Assembly: GCA_009823505.1 (NCBI GenBank)
Contig: VZQC01000280.1
Coordinates: 34,978 to 98,977 of the forward strand
DNA from: Rhizomys pruinosus
Taxonomy: Eukaryota > Chordata > Mammalia > Rodentia > Spalacidae
Direction: 5' to 3'
Length of the DNA: 64,000 nt
Part shown: positions 11,211-22,024 of the stretch, piece after piece
Numbering within the stretch: the stretch's first letter is position 1
Layout: each line of letters begins with the position of its first letter
Notes under the pieces: model-generated
The model's database searches: none
Seen by the model: the letters and a program-made list of their open reading frames with translations, nothing else
Told to the model about the DNA's origin: nothing
Program-made: the position numbers and the translations under genes

Positions 11211-11481
11211 AATTAATAGAACAAAAAGTGCATTATCATGCTTTCTCATCATGGCTCCCAGAGTTCAAATGAGAACCTGAGCTCAGTCCCTGAAGCAGAA
11301 CTGGCCCATTAAGAGCAAAGTCCTGGGTTCACGAGAGTCCACAGTGTTATCTGGCCAAGTTCAGGAGTGTTCTAAGATTAGGGTGTACTTTATTGATCTC
11401 CTTCCCTGGGGTCAGAGAAATACGAAGAGAGGCTGGGTCTGGTATCTTTGACCCTTAGACTCAGATGTAGAATTGTCTTTA

Positions 11482-11483
<2 letters not shown>

Positions 11484-11524
<41 letters not shown>
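11484..11524. repeat. (TG)n microsatellite
   Basis: Uninterrupted TG dinucleotides over about 40 bp. The copy at 6,795-6,830 is shorter and broken up. Confidence 0.9.
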
Positions 11525-11526
<2 letters not shown>

Positions 11527-11764
11527 TCAGCCACCTCAGTCCAAATCAGAGTTGTCAGTGGTAACAGTTGTGTTTAACTCTGCAAGGTTTTCCTTACTGA
11601 CTTTAAGTAAAAGAGAAGGCAGGAAGTATGGACATATTTATCCACATCGTGGGTCATTAGGGCCTAAGTCCTGCTGATGCAGGTAGGCTACAGGTTAACA
11701 TGATAAAGGAGACAGATCCTGGTAGTTCACACACTGGAAGTCACACTCCTGGAGTTCAGAGGGT

Positions 11765-11985
11765 AGAAAAAAGACAGAGAAGCATAGAAGGATAGTAGGA
11801 GACAGGGAGAGACTGGGGAGGAGGGAGGGAGGGAGAGAAAGGGAGGGAGGGAATTGAAGGGAAGTAAGGAGAGGGAGAGAGAAGGGATGAAGACAGAAGG
11901 AGAAGGAAGGAGGGAGGACAGAGAGAAAAGGAAGGCAGGAAGGAGGTAGGAGGACAGAAGAGGAGGGTGGGAGAGAGAGAGAAAG
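11765..11985. repeat. Purine-rich GGGAGA/GGAA tract
   Basis: About 220 bp of nearly pure A/G on the + strand, with GGGAGGGAGGG and GAAGGAAGG motifs. The counterpart is at about 7,070-7,310. Confidence 0.8.
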
Positions 11986-12409
11986 TGAACAGGGTGCCAC
12001 ATCACAAGGGAAAGAAAAAGGCGCCAGACAGTGAGAGACATGGAGATAAAGATGGAGAGAGTGACCATGTTCATCAGAGAGACACAGGCCATCCAAGGAG
12101 CCGGCCTCCTGACAGCTGTGCTCCCCGTGCCAGATCACCATCTTACAGCCTTCTTTACATGTTTCACCTCCACCTCCGGGTCTCCAGAGTTACCTGTTTA
12201 CAGTTTTCTTATAGTCTCTCTTTTCCTCTCATCATCTCAGGGATGACAGCTGTTCCAGAAGACATGAGATGACAGAAAAAGACCCTGAAAATCTGCAGAC
12301 AACAGGCACATGAACACACAGACACAGACACCTGTTGTAAACAGGATGACCACATGCACACTCATGCACAGGAGCACACACCACCACCACCATCACCACA
12401 CAGACACAT

Positions 12410-13405
12410 TGAGACAGGCTCCCCTGTGGCCCCAGGTTGCCCTTGAACCTGCTGTATATCCCAGGATGGCACTGAATTCCTGATCCACCTGCATTCATCT
12501 TCTAAGTGCTTGGATCACAGGTGTGCCCCACCATACCTGGCTCAAACACAGTATTTTATGTCCAAGATGAAGTAACACAGACCAGGCCCAGCTTCCTGTA
12601 GACACAACCACAATAGAAAACAGACAGGTGAAAATGGGGGTTAAGACACAGGAAAGCAGGCTACAGAGGACAGCTTGCTGGGGAGATGGGAAACCACAGA
12701 GACCCACACACTCCCTCAGCTGCTGCCCTTATGAGGGCACCCCTGATGTACAGGGTGGTGGAGCCCGTGGAGACCCACTCATGCCTTGAGTTGAGGGAAA
12801 GAAACAGAGTGTGTGAAAGAAAGGGTCTCCTGGAATTCCCAGGAGACAAAAGAAACCGTGAGATCCTCCAGAGGCCTGGTAGGTGTTCACAGAAAATCCT
12901 CAGGGCCTATGTGTCAGGAAGGTCCCAAGGGCAGGAAAGAAGCATCTGAGGATAAAGGAAAGGGTACAGTGGCTTCTATTAGACCAGGATAACACTGACC
13001 CCGTGACTCAGAAGGAAAGATGTTCCTAATGCACAGAACACTGAGACTCAGTCAGGTCTTACCTACTGAGAGGGAATCGTTAGTGCTCCACTGAACACTT
13101 CTTAAACTCAGTGAACCAATTAATCTTTTGTTTTTATTTTTATTTAATTTATTTTATTTTATTTCATTTTTTTTTTTTTTTTGTCTTTTTGAGACAGGGT
13201 TTCCCGGTAGCCCCCAAACTGTCCTGGAACTCACTATGTAGACCAGGCTGGCCTTGAATTCACAAAGACAGGCTACAGTGAGAAAGACAAGCACACCCAG
13301 TTCTGGGGGGCCAGAACTGTCACACTGGTGCTGAGAATGTAAAATGTTACACCTGCCTCTGCCTCCCGAGTGCTGGAATTAAAGGGGTACACCACCACAC
13401 CTGGT
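12410..13405. mobile_element. Antisense B1 elements, one with an 85-bp insertion
   Basis: An old antisense B1 covers about 12,410-12,545. A second antisense B1 covers about 13,175-13,405 and is interrupted at 13,267-13,351 by 85 bp that match 14,821-14,905 with one mismatch. The B1 resumes after it with ACCTGCCTCTGCCTCC. Sequence between the two SINEs is unique intron or flank with no exon. Confidence 0.75.
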
Positions 13406-13456
13406 TTTATTTTACTTTTATCCATATCTTTATGCATCCATCTTCCCACCCATATT

Positions 13457-13604
13457 TCTTTTTGGTCTTTTTGAGACAGAGTCTCCCTTTAGTCCCAGCT
13501 GGCCTCAAGCTCCCTATGTAGATGAGGATGGACTTGAGCTCACAGAGATATGCCTGCGTCTGCCTCCTGTGTGCTGGGATTAAAGGCTTGCATCACCAGG
13601 CCCG
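13457..13604 (-). mobile_element. B1 SINE
   Basis: Antisense B1: TTTTTGAGACAGAGTCTCCC at the left, CTGGGATTAAAGGCTTGC and CACCAGGCCCGG at the right. Confidence 0.85.
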
Positions 13605-13914
13605 GCCCCAACCCATATTTTTTAAATGTCTAATTGAACTTTAGTTCAAAAGCCTACTGAAAAATTATACACACAACATCTCTACAGGTGTCCATGTGTA
13701 CAGATGCAGGGTGTATAACAAGAAACAGTACTAGACAAGAAAGACCTCCCTTTGAGTTGTTGACCTGAGTCATCCAAGAGACTCCCAAAATGACACAGGC
13801 CGTGGCTACAACCCTTGATTGCCCCTGAGAACTTGAGGGGAAGACCCTATTGCTGAAGACAGGATGTACTCTGGACACAGGATTGGAGGAATGGAGAGGG
13901 AACATACCCAGAAC

Positions 13915-14312
13915 CTGTGGGGGTCCCTAGACCATGTCAGGTACCTGGCTTCTTCTACTCAGCCAAAGTAGTAATTTTCTATTGGGCCCCCTCTCAAGGT
14001 TAGTCAGTCAGCTGTAGGTAAGTCAGTTGAACTTTAACCATGAAATGTTCCATAAACAGGATGTTCCTTGAACCCTAGTGTTGACTAATCCCAATGATCT
14101 GTATCAGCATGTTTGTTCCTTCATGCAACATTGTTGCAAACACTTTCTCTTATGCCTTATGCTTACCCTTTATATTCGGTATATGAACCTGCAGTAAATG
14201 AGACTTGATGAGAACCTGTCTTGTCTCCATTCCTTGCGTCTCTTGTCCCTTCCCCTCACTCGTTCTCTTCCAGACCCCCATTGACTATCCCGCTGGATGG
14301 GTCAGGAACCCA
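13915..14312 (+). mobile_element. Probable solo LTR of an endogenous retrovirus
   Basis: About 398 bp begin TGTGGGGGTCCC and end GGTCAGGAACCCA, a TG...CA element with imperfect inverted ends. Toward the 3' end there is a TATA-like TTTATATTCGGTATATG, then CTTGTCTCCATTCC. This looks like a solo LTR of class II ERV or IAP-like type. No retroviral gene sequence is present and no clean target-site duplication is seen. Confidence 0.5.
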
Positions 14313-15619
14313 CCTCCCCTGAAGACTAGTTCTCATAGTTTTGGAGGACACTATGCAAGCCCATAAGAAAGAACATCAATGGATGGTCCAATGCCAACCT
14401 GAAGTCTTTAGATTTATTAAGGAGACACTCACATAGTGCAGGCTAACCTGGAACTCACTACATTGGCAAAGCTGGATTTGGACTCTGATCTTCCTGCCTT
14501 GTTTCTCACTGAACAAATCTAAAAGTAAGACCTGGAAGGAGATAGATGTGCCGGTGTGTGCCTGTAATCCAGGGACTCTGGAGGCAGAGGCAGCAGGGTC
14601 ACAAGTTAAAGGCTAGCCTGGATTTAATGAGGAACTTGGGTACAGCCAGCGTGGGCACAGTTGCCAACACCTGTAATCCCAGAGCAGAGCAAAGGGAGCT
14701 AGAAGGATCCCTGGAGGTGGGTGACTAGTCAGCCTAGCCAAATTGGTGAGCCTTATGTACCAGTGAGAGACTCTGTCTGAAAATATAATACAGAAATCCC
14801 CTGAGGACAGAACCACAGTTGACAGGCTACAGTGAGAAAGACAAGCACACCCAGTTCTGGGGAGCCAGAACTGTCACACTGGTGCTGAGAATGTAAAATG
14901 TTACAACCATGTTGGAAAACGGCTTGGCAGCTTCTCACACAGTTTGCAGAATGAAACTATAATGCAGTCACCCACAGTTAGGACTGCACTCCAGGGAAAT
15001 GGAAGCTACTTGCATACAAAGTCTAATCTGCAGTCTCACCTATAAAAGCCCCATATCGTCCATCAGGTGTGTGAGAAGATGATGCCCATGTGGAGTCTCC
15101 ATACAGTGTTAAACTACAGCGAGGAAAATGCAGGAGCTGTTGACATCCAGAACAACCTGAGTGAACTGTGCTGTCCTTGCTTCAGATGCTGCAATACATG
15201 TCACCACTACCCAGTGGCTGAACTCCACATGGGTACTGACTTACAGTTCTGGAGCTCAGAAATCCCAAGTGAATTTCACTGTCTAAAGTAAAGGAGTTGG
15301 CAGGAAGCTGTACCTCCTGGGGCTTTGGGGACAGCTCTCTCTGTGGCTTTCTCTGCCTCTCTAGGCTGTCTGCGTACTTCAGCCTGGGGCCCCTTCAACC
15401 CCATCACTGTGGTTCCCTGATTCCCATTCTCACTTCTATCACTTGGTTTTGACTTTCCCACCTCCCTTCATGAGGATCTTGATGGTCATCTCTGCATTCA
15501 CAGGCCTTAATTTAACCGTATCTGCAAAGTCCATATGTGGGGTAACACTCTCAGGTTCTGGGGTTTATGATGAACACATATTTGGAATTAGAGGTACAGG
15601 TCACCAAGTTCAGCTTGGA
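14313..15619. other. Interval with old repeats, no gene recognised
   Basis: A B1-like element in sense lies at about 14,535-14,640, with related sequence to about 14,800. The source of the 85-bp insertion is at 14,821-14,905. The rest has no coding exon or RNA gene that I can recognise. It ends where copy 2 of the segmental duplication begins. Confidence 0.55.
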
Positions 15620-15809
15620 TCTTTTTTTCTTAAAGAAGACCCGCCCCCCGCTTGTTGACATGGAGTGGGAGGAAAGGGGGAAGAGGCCGTAGCTTTGTAC
15701 CAATGCTAAGCCATGTTTGTCTGGTCAGGACCCCCACCTTGGAAGCTGAGATGTAGTCCACTGACTCTGGAGAAAGGGTGGAGTATTATGTGACTTTATT
15801 GTGTTAGTT

Positions 15810-15859
15810 CTGTACTTTTCTGACCTTGGCAAGGCACCACCATGGACTTTACTGACACC
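15810..15859 (+). promoter_or_regulatory. PBREM-like phenobarbital-responsive enhancer, copy 2
   Basis: NR1 DR4 is TGTACT-TTTC-TGACCT (15,811-15,826). The NF1 site is TTGGC-AAGGC-ACCA (15,827-15,839), with its second half degraded from GCCA to ACCA. NR2 is TGGACT-TTAC-TGACAC (15,843-15,858). Both nuclear-receptor sites look closer to the known Cyp2b PBREM than those of copy 1, but the NF1 site is weaker. The module lies about 4.6 kb upstream of the ATG at 20,386 and is the natural distal enhancer for the exon 1 nearest to exons 2-8. Confidence 0.85.
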
Positions 15860-16107
15860 AGGACCTTGCTCTTGCTATGCTGGGTGACCTGGCACTGAAA
15901 GCGCAGGTTATCTGGTGGGAACCATGGAGCCCAACAGTGATCTACATAGTCCTCATGCTTTGGAGGAGGCAGGCTGTCTTCCCCATGAATAGACAGAGGA
16001 AATGAAGCACAGAGAGGTTGAGAGACTTAACTGAGGTCACACAGAAAATGAAACCTTCATTGTCCAACATGATAGCCACTTTTGAGACATGGCCATTAGA
16101 TACCTGA

Positions 16108-17015
16108 AATGTGCCAGATGTGCTGGCACACATCTGTAATCCCAGCATGGGGGGAGGTTGTGGCAGGAGCACTGTGAGCTGGAGGCCATCTAGGGCTTTG
16201 CAGGAAGACCTTTTGTAAGAAGAATATAAACCAAGAGACGAACCACCCAACCAGCTTGAAATGGGACATGAATTTAAATAAAAAAAGTGGATATTTCTGC
16301 TATTGGAAAACTTCTGATACACTTAGAACAACAGAGTAATATGAATCCTATTTTTCAGTGGTAAGGTGCACAAAGTCAAATCAAAGATTTTTGAGGAAAA
16401 AAATAAAAATAAAAATGATTCTTAATCATTTCTGTATGTTGTAGCAGCAACATAGTACAAAAAAATTAGCCAGGCCTGGTGGGTTTAGTGTGTAATCCCA
16501 GCCACTTCAGATGCTGAAGCAAGAAGATCACAAATTTAAGGCCAGTCTGGGTTACAATATGAGACCTACAACGAGAGCAGGTCATAGTGTGCACACCTGT
16601 AATCCTGGTACTTGGGAGGGAGAGGAAAGTAGATGAAGAGTTCAAGGCCAGAGTGGACCACGGTGAAACTGTGTTGCTTTTTTTTCTTTTTTATTTGTTG
16701 GTCTTTTTGAGACAGGGTCTCCCTTTAGTCCCAGCTGGCCTAGAGCTCCTTATATAGACCAGGGTGTTTTTGAACACACAGAGATCTGCCTGCTTCCAAA
16801 ACAAATAGGACATTATAGGGGTTTGGATGTGGCTCTGTTGGTAGAGTGCTGTCTTCCACAGCACACAAAGAGACCAGCTTTAATGCCCAGCTCTCTTTCA
16901 TAGGATCATGGTGGCTCAGGCAACCAGAGGCAGGAGGATTAGAAGTTCAACACGCCTTGGCTACGTAGAGGTTCAGGCCAGGCAGGGCTGTGGGAGACCT
17001 TGTCACAATGAAAGG
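16108..17015. mobile_element. SINE cluster of copy 2 (B1, B1, B1, B4)
   Basis: Counterpart of 1,667-2,885. It holds a sense B1-like element (about 16,108-16,215), a sense B1-like element (16,462-16,580), an antisense B1 (about 16,690-16,800) and a B4-like element (about 16,820-17,015). The B2 of copy 1 is absent. Confidence 0.7.
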
Positions 17016-17944
17016 AATTAAGGTGCAAGGCTAGGATGCCAACACACCCAGGGGACCTCTGAACTGAGTGGCCTTGGTCTCCTCAAAGCATGCAGTCCCT
17101 GAGCCCCTTCCTCTCTACATGCTGCACAGTAGGAAATCTAGTGTTAGTGCAGTGCTGACCACTGTGCTAGTGTGTCATCCTGCTCCTCCCTCTCTGCTTC
17201 ATTTAAGGTTCTGAAAGTTGATGCTGACCAATCTGAGGAGTAAGTGATGTTAATGGGTTTGGATATCTGATCACTGATATTTCTTTTTCAAATCATAAAA
17301 CAATTCCATTTCTTTAATTAATTAATTAATTAATTAATTAATTTATGTGTGTCCATGTGTCCTGGTACATAGGTGGATGTCAGAGGACAACTTATAAGAG
17401 TCCTTTTCTCCTTCTATGATGTCAGACCCAAGATTGAGAACAAGTTATCAAGCATGGTGACAAGTGCTTTTATCCACTGGGCCATCAGGACTAGGCCACC
17501 AGTCCCAATAATTGACATCTCTTTGTACACACAACTGTGGGAAGATCTCTCTTACTGGAAGTTGATTGCTCCACAGTCAAGAAAGTTCTTGGATGTCCAC
17601 CTCACCTCCAGAGTGCAGGGATCAGATGTGCTTCATCTCATCCACTTTCTGCAGTGCTGATGGGAAGCCCAGGATTCCATTCATGGAAGGAAGGACTCGG
17701 TCAACTGGCCATGTCTCCAGCTGACTTGTCCTTTAATCTGTGTGCAATTTGAAACAGCTCTGGAGTCTGCAGCCTTGTCTACATGGCTGGCTCTCCTTCA
17801 GTTTCTTCTACCTCCTCTGCGGATGGCTCACCAGATCCTTCCAGATTTTCACCTGTCACCACCTCTTTGCTTAGACGTCAAGACAAGAAATGTGTTTCAA
17901 TGTGTTTAATGGAGAGAAAAATTTCAACAAAATAAAAACTGTAC

Positions 17945-18613
17945 AACTTTTCCATGATCAATATATATGTATGGCTATATATTGATATATTACATATATT
18001 GATATATGTATAGTAGAAGGCTATATTTGAAGGCCCCTCTAAAATTCATGTTGAATTTAAATGCCATTATAATTGCATTGAGAAGTGTGAGCTTTAGGAC
18101 AGGAGCAGACTCCAAGGGCTCTGCTCTTACACTGTGATTTCGTGGTGAGCTGGTCCACATCAGCTTATGTGTTCCACATTTGGCCCATGGCTGCTGATAA
18201 TGTCTGGGGAAATTTTGGAACCTTTTGGATGAGGCCTGCATGGTGGAAGGAGGCTTCCTAGAATGAGCTTGTGTGTTATACTTGGCCCTGTTCCGGCTTT
18301 CTAATACCAGCTCTGATGAGAAGAGCCACAAGCTCCCAGGTCAAGGTCAGATTCCCAGCTGCCAAAGATTCCAGTGTATGAAGCATAGAGTCAGGCTGAT
18401 CACAGCAACAACTCAACTCGTGATCCCCATTTTCCACATTAATTTCTTCTCTTGTAACTTTGGCCAACTGATAAGAAGCAAGAACAGAAAGATTTTATTT
18501 TATCTCAGTATCATGGGGATCTGGTGTGGGATTTGTGGTGTGGTCCTACGTGATGAAGAGACGGGAAGAGGAGAGGAAAGGAGAGGGGAGGAGAGGAGAA
18601 GAGAGAGGAGAGG

Positions 18614-18644
<31 letters not shown>

Positions 18645-18775
18645 GATTAAGACCAAGTCGGGCAGTAACCAGCAAGGCTGCCTCTCACACCCTGCTTCCT
18701 CCTGGCAAGCGTTTCCTCTTACACGTCCCAGAAACTTCCCAAATAGCACTATCAGCTAGAAAGCATTTAAACTGG
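17945..18775. other. Copy-2-only interval, ancient repeat-like
   Basis: It contains an AT-rich TATATTGATATAT stretch (17,960-18,010). Then follows sequence that resembles an old LTR/MaLR-type or DNA-transposon repeat (about 18,030-18,480), family not identified. A GGAGA/GACA simple repeat ends it (18,556-18,644). No exon is seen. Confidence 0.45.
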
Positions 18776-19008
18776 AGAGGTAGCCTAGCGGTTAAGAGCA
18801 CCGACTGCTCTTGCAGAGGACCCGGGTTCGATCCCCAGCACTCACATGGCGGCTAAGAACCGTCTGCAACTCCAATTCCAGGAAAACTCCAGTTCCAGGG
18901 GAATCTGAGACCCTCTTTTGACCTCCGTGGCATTGCACGACATGGGTGCACAAACCTACATGCAGACAGTACACTCATACACATACAAAAATAAATAAAA
19001 TTAAAAAG
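18775..19008 (+). mobile_element. B2 SINE
   Basis: Sense B2: CTGGAGAGGTAGCCTAG head, GGTTCGATCCCCAGCA B-box region, and an AATAAATAAAATTAAAAA tail. Confidence 0.9.
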
Positions 19009-19108
19009 AGAATATTATAAGCACATGAACACGTGGGAGACATTAACAGACAAACCATAACACTGTGAATGCCATTATTGTAGGGCGCTTCTACGGGAAC
19101 ATGGAGCA

Positions 19109-19345
19109 GCCCAGGTCCAGGCGGGGAGGCTGATGAGTGGAAGGTGAGATGCTGACCGTGGTGAAGGTGGTCTGAGTGACCATGCTAGCCTGGCTTAGTT
19201 GGAATGTGTGGGCCCCTGTGCTGGGAGGGGATGAGGTGGATAGCTGTTGGGTTGTGAGCTGTGGGTGTAGATTTTCACCCTCCATGTCCTTGGTTGCTTG
19301 CCTGTTTCCAAAGAGAAAGAAAGATGTCAGAGCCATCAACAAGGT
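19109..19345 (+). pseudogene. Relic of CYP2B intron 1 upstream of the second exon 1
   Basis: About 235 bp match the beginning of intron 1 (5,302-5,536 and 20,651-20,885), from CCAGGTCCAGGCGG to the ATGTCAG...CATCAA segment, but lie about 1.1 kb upstream of exon 1. No exon 1 sequence precedes it. It reads as the remnant of an older exon-1/intron-1 unit. Copy 1 retains only its right edge at about 3,947-3,965. Confidence 0.7.
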
Positions 19346-20293
19346 CAGTTATGGCCTCCTCCTCTCCTTTCTCCAGGTCTCAATTATGCTGCCTGCCCCT
19401 TTGCAGTGTTGCATGCAGTACCAAGGTCCTCATCAGATGCCAGGGTTGTGTTCTTGCAATTTCTGCACAGTTTCATTCATTTCTGTCTTTTGATACAGCA
19501 CGAAAGAGCCGCAGATTGTCTGTGTACGCCTGGAGTGCAGTCTAGAGTGGAAAACAGACAGCATCATGGAGAGACCTGCAGAGCACATCAGAGAACTTCA
19601 TGCGCCGTGAAGGGAGCCAGAAGGATGCAGGAAATGACCAGCCACTGGCCACAGTGAGACCTCGAGCTCCTCCCTGGGTCTCGCCCTCTCTCCACTGGAC
19701 TCCCATCTCCCCCCAGGTCTCCCCACTCCGGAATCTCTTGCCCCCCTTTTTCATCCTAAGTGTGTCCCTCATAGACCAGAGATTGAAACAGAGACATGCT
19801 ATTGCCCAATTGTTTGTTATAGGAAATGCACAAACACGCACAGCTCACAAATGCACACAGGAGGACACATCACAACTCCTCATGATACTGAGAGAAACAT
19901 ACCTTCACATATGGAAACAAGAAAGTACAGAGACACTTCCACACTCTCAAGAATATGTATGTAAACACAGCATATGAGGAAGAATACATAAACAAGCACA
20001 CCTAGACTCAGACACAGAAACACACACCTGCACACTCACACAGAAAAAGCACACAGCACATACACAGATGCACAGCGGCACACATGGACAAACACTGGGC
20101 ACACGAGTGCACACTCACCCAGAGAAATCAAGATGCATGGCTCCCACCGCTCCTTTGCACCTTGGGATCCCTGTCACAGAGTCCTTGCCAACAACAACGG
20201 CAGGGTAGAGAAGCAGGGAGTGAGCGGGTTACAAGGCAGCATGAGGAAGGACATTTGTCACATTTCTGGACAATGGTGGGATGGGAGGCGGGA

Positions 20294-20385
20294 ACAGATG
20301 AAGTTGCATAACTGGGCTGAAAGGCAGGTTCAGGATAAAAGATCCATCTCACCACAGTGGAGTGGACAGTGGTCAAACTAGGACC
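20294..20385 (+). promoter_or_regulatory. CYP2B proximal promoter and 5' UTR, copy 2
   Basis: The C/EBP-type TTGCATAA is at 20,304-20,311 and the TATA-like GATAAAAG at 20,334-20,341. Spacing to the ATG is as in copy 1. Only a few substitutions separate the two promoters. Confidence 0.75.
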
Positions 20386-20556
20386 ATGGAGCTCAGCGTC
20401 CTCCTCCTCCTGGCTCTCCTGGGCAGCTTCTTGCTGCTCCTGGTCAGAGGTCACTCAAGGGCCCATGGCCACCTCCCACCAGGACCCTATCCCCTGCCCA
20501 TCTTGGGGAACCTCCTGCAGATGGACAGAAAAGGCCTTCTCAGCTCCTTCCTGAGG
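20386..20556 (+). CDS. CYP2B exon 1, copy 2 (signal anchor, 57 residues)
   Basis: 171 nt, phase 0, with donor GTAAGT at 20,557. It has the same architecture as the first copy: Leu-rich ER anchor (residues 2-20), basic stretch, and PPGPYPLP hinge. It carries His27, Lys49 and Leu52. It is the exon 1 closest to exons 2-8 and the default choice for the gene model, with an intron 1 of about 18.3 kb. The long intron is due largely to an inserted L1 and SINEs. Confidence 0.92.
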
Positions 20557-21689
20557 GTAAGTCCTGAGTGAGGGGACCTGAGAGTGGGCGGGGCTCTGTC
20601 TTTGTAGTTAGAGATCCCCCAGCAGGAAGAGGAGGACTCCTTCCAAGCTCCAGGTCCAGGCGGGAGGGTGGGTGAGTGAAGGGGAAATGCTTAGGTTTGG
20701 TGAATGGTGGTCTGACTGTCAGAGCTGTCCTGGCTGAGTTGGAGTGTGTGGAGCACTGTCTGCCCAGGGGGCAAGGTGGACAGGTGTTGGGTTGTGAGCT
20801 GTGGGTGTAGATTTTCACTCTCCATGTCCTTGAGTGCTTGCCTGTTCCGGTAGAGAAAGAAAAATGTCAGAGGCATCAACAACAAGAGAGGAAAGATTAA
20901 CCTGAGGTGTGTCAGGACAAAGGGGAGGAGAGGCAGCAGGAGATGGGGTGTGGAGGGATCATTTATCAACAATAAACACCACACATTATTCCAGCAGCCA
21001 GTCTGGCACAGTATTTACCAGTGTCTGTATGGCTACTTCACACACAAGATTTCATATTCAGTTACTCTTGTGTAAAAATTGGTCAGCATCCCTGACCCCA
21101 CCATCCAATGACAGAACTAAAGCACTGTCTAGATCTTCTGCTCATCTGTCCTTCTCCATCGCCATGGAGACCAAACTCTTGAATCTTGGTTTTGTTGCCC
21201 CTGGATATTTATTACATCGTCCACTCAGAGCAAGGACATGTTTATTTATTTTCATTTATTTTTGAGACAGGGTCTTGCCCTGTATTTCCCAAGCTGGCTC
21301 TAGCTCGTCATCCTTCTCCATTCACCTCCAGAAGGCTGGACGACAGGTGTGCCCTCCACACCTGGCCACAAAGTATTAAACACAGACCGTATGTTTCCCC
21401 ATGCTGGATCAAGTTGCATCTTATGTCACTTAACAGAAATTAATTTTTCTTCCTCATTTTCATTAGGATTTTGATAATTTCACACAGCGTATTTGATTGT
21501 ATTTGCTCTCCCTCCCTCAGCTCATTCCAGGATCACCCCTTCTGTGTTATCCACCAAACTAAATGTCCTCTTCTTAAAATAAATTCATTGAATCCACTTT
21601 GTGGTAACCTTATATTCAGGCTTGTGCGGACATTCACTGGAGCATTAGAGTCCCACTAGGCACACAATGAGAAAATATTTTTATTTGTC
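20557..21689 (+). other. Start of CYP2B intron 1, copy 2
   Basis: Intronic sequence colinear with 5,208-6,330, including an old antisense B1 at about 21,252-21,368. No further exon is seen. Confidence 0.75.
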
Positions 21690-21691
21690 TG

Positions 21692-21737
<46 letters not shown>

Positions 21738-21748
21738 ATCTATCTATC

Positions 21749-21795
<47 letters not shown>

Positions 21796-21983
21796 ATCTA
21801 TCTCTCTCTCTCTCTATCTATCTATCATCTATCTATCCATTTTTGGTCTTTTTGGAACAGGATCTCCCTGTAGCCCCTGTTGGCCTGAAACTCTTTACAT
21901 AGACTGGGCTGGCCTTGAAGGCACAAAGATCATCTGCCTCTGCCTCCTGAGTGCTGGGATTAAAGGCCTGTGTCACCATGACT
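21690..21983. repeat. (CTAT)n microsatellite and antisense B1
   Basis: A compound (TATC)n/(TC)n tract occupies about 21,690-21,835, much longer than the 44 bp in copy 1. It is followed by a complete antisense B1 (21,838-21,983). Confidence 0.85.
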
Positions 21984-22024
21984 TATATATACGAATATAT
22001 ACTTATACACTTATACACTTATAC

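Larger units (their letters stand above)
15620..21970 (+). repeat. Segmental duplication, copy 2 (CYP2B 5' flank, exon 1, start of intron 1)
   Basis: Colinear with 1,181-6,505. It lacks the B2 and B1 found only in copy 1. It carries an extra 17,945-19,320 stretch and an (AATT)n tract at about 17,316-17,342. The offset between exon 1 copies is 15,349 bp; between the PBREM-like modules it is 14,442 bp. Confidence 0.85.

Noticed and set aside
13915..14312. Full endogenous provirus
   Set aside because: Only one LTR-like unit is present; no gag, pol or env-like frames lie next to it.
18775..19008. tRNA gene suggested by the A/B-box-like sequence
   Set aside because: It is the tRNA-derived head of a B2 SINE with the usual B2 body and tail, not a folded tRNA gene.
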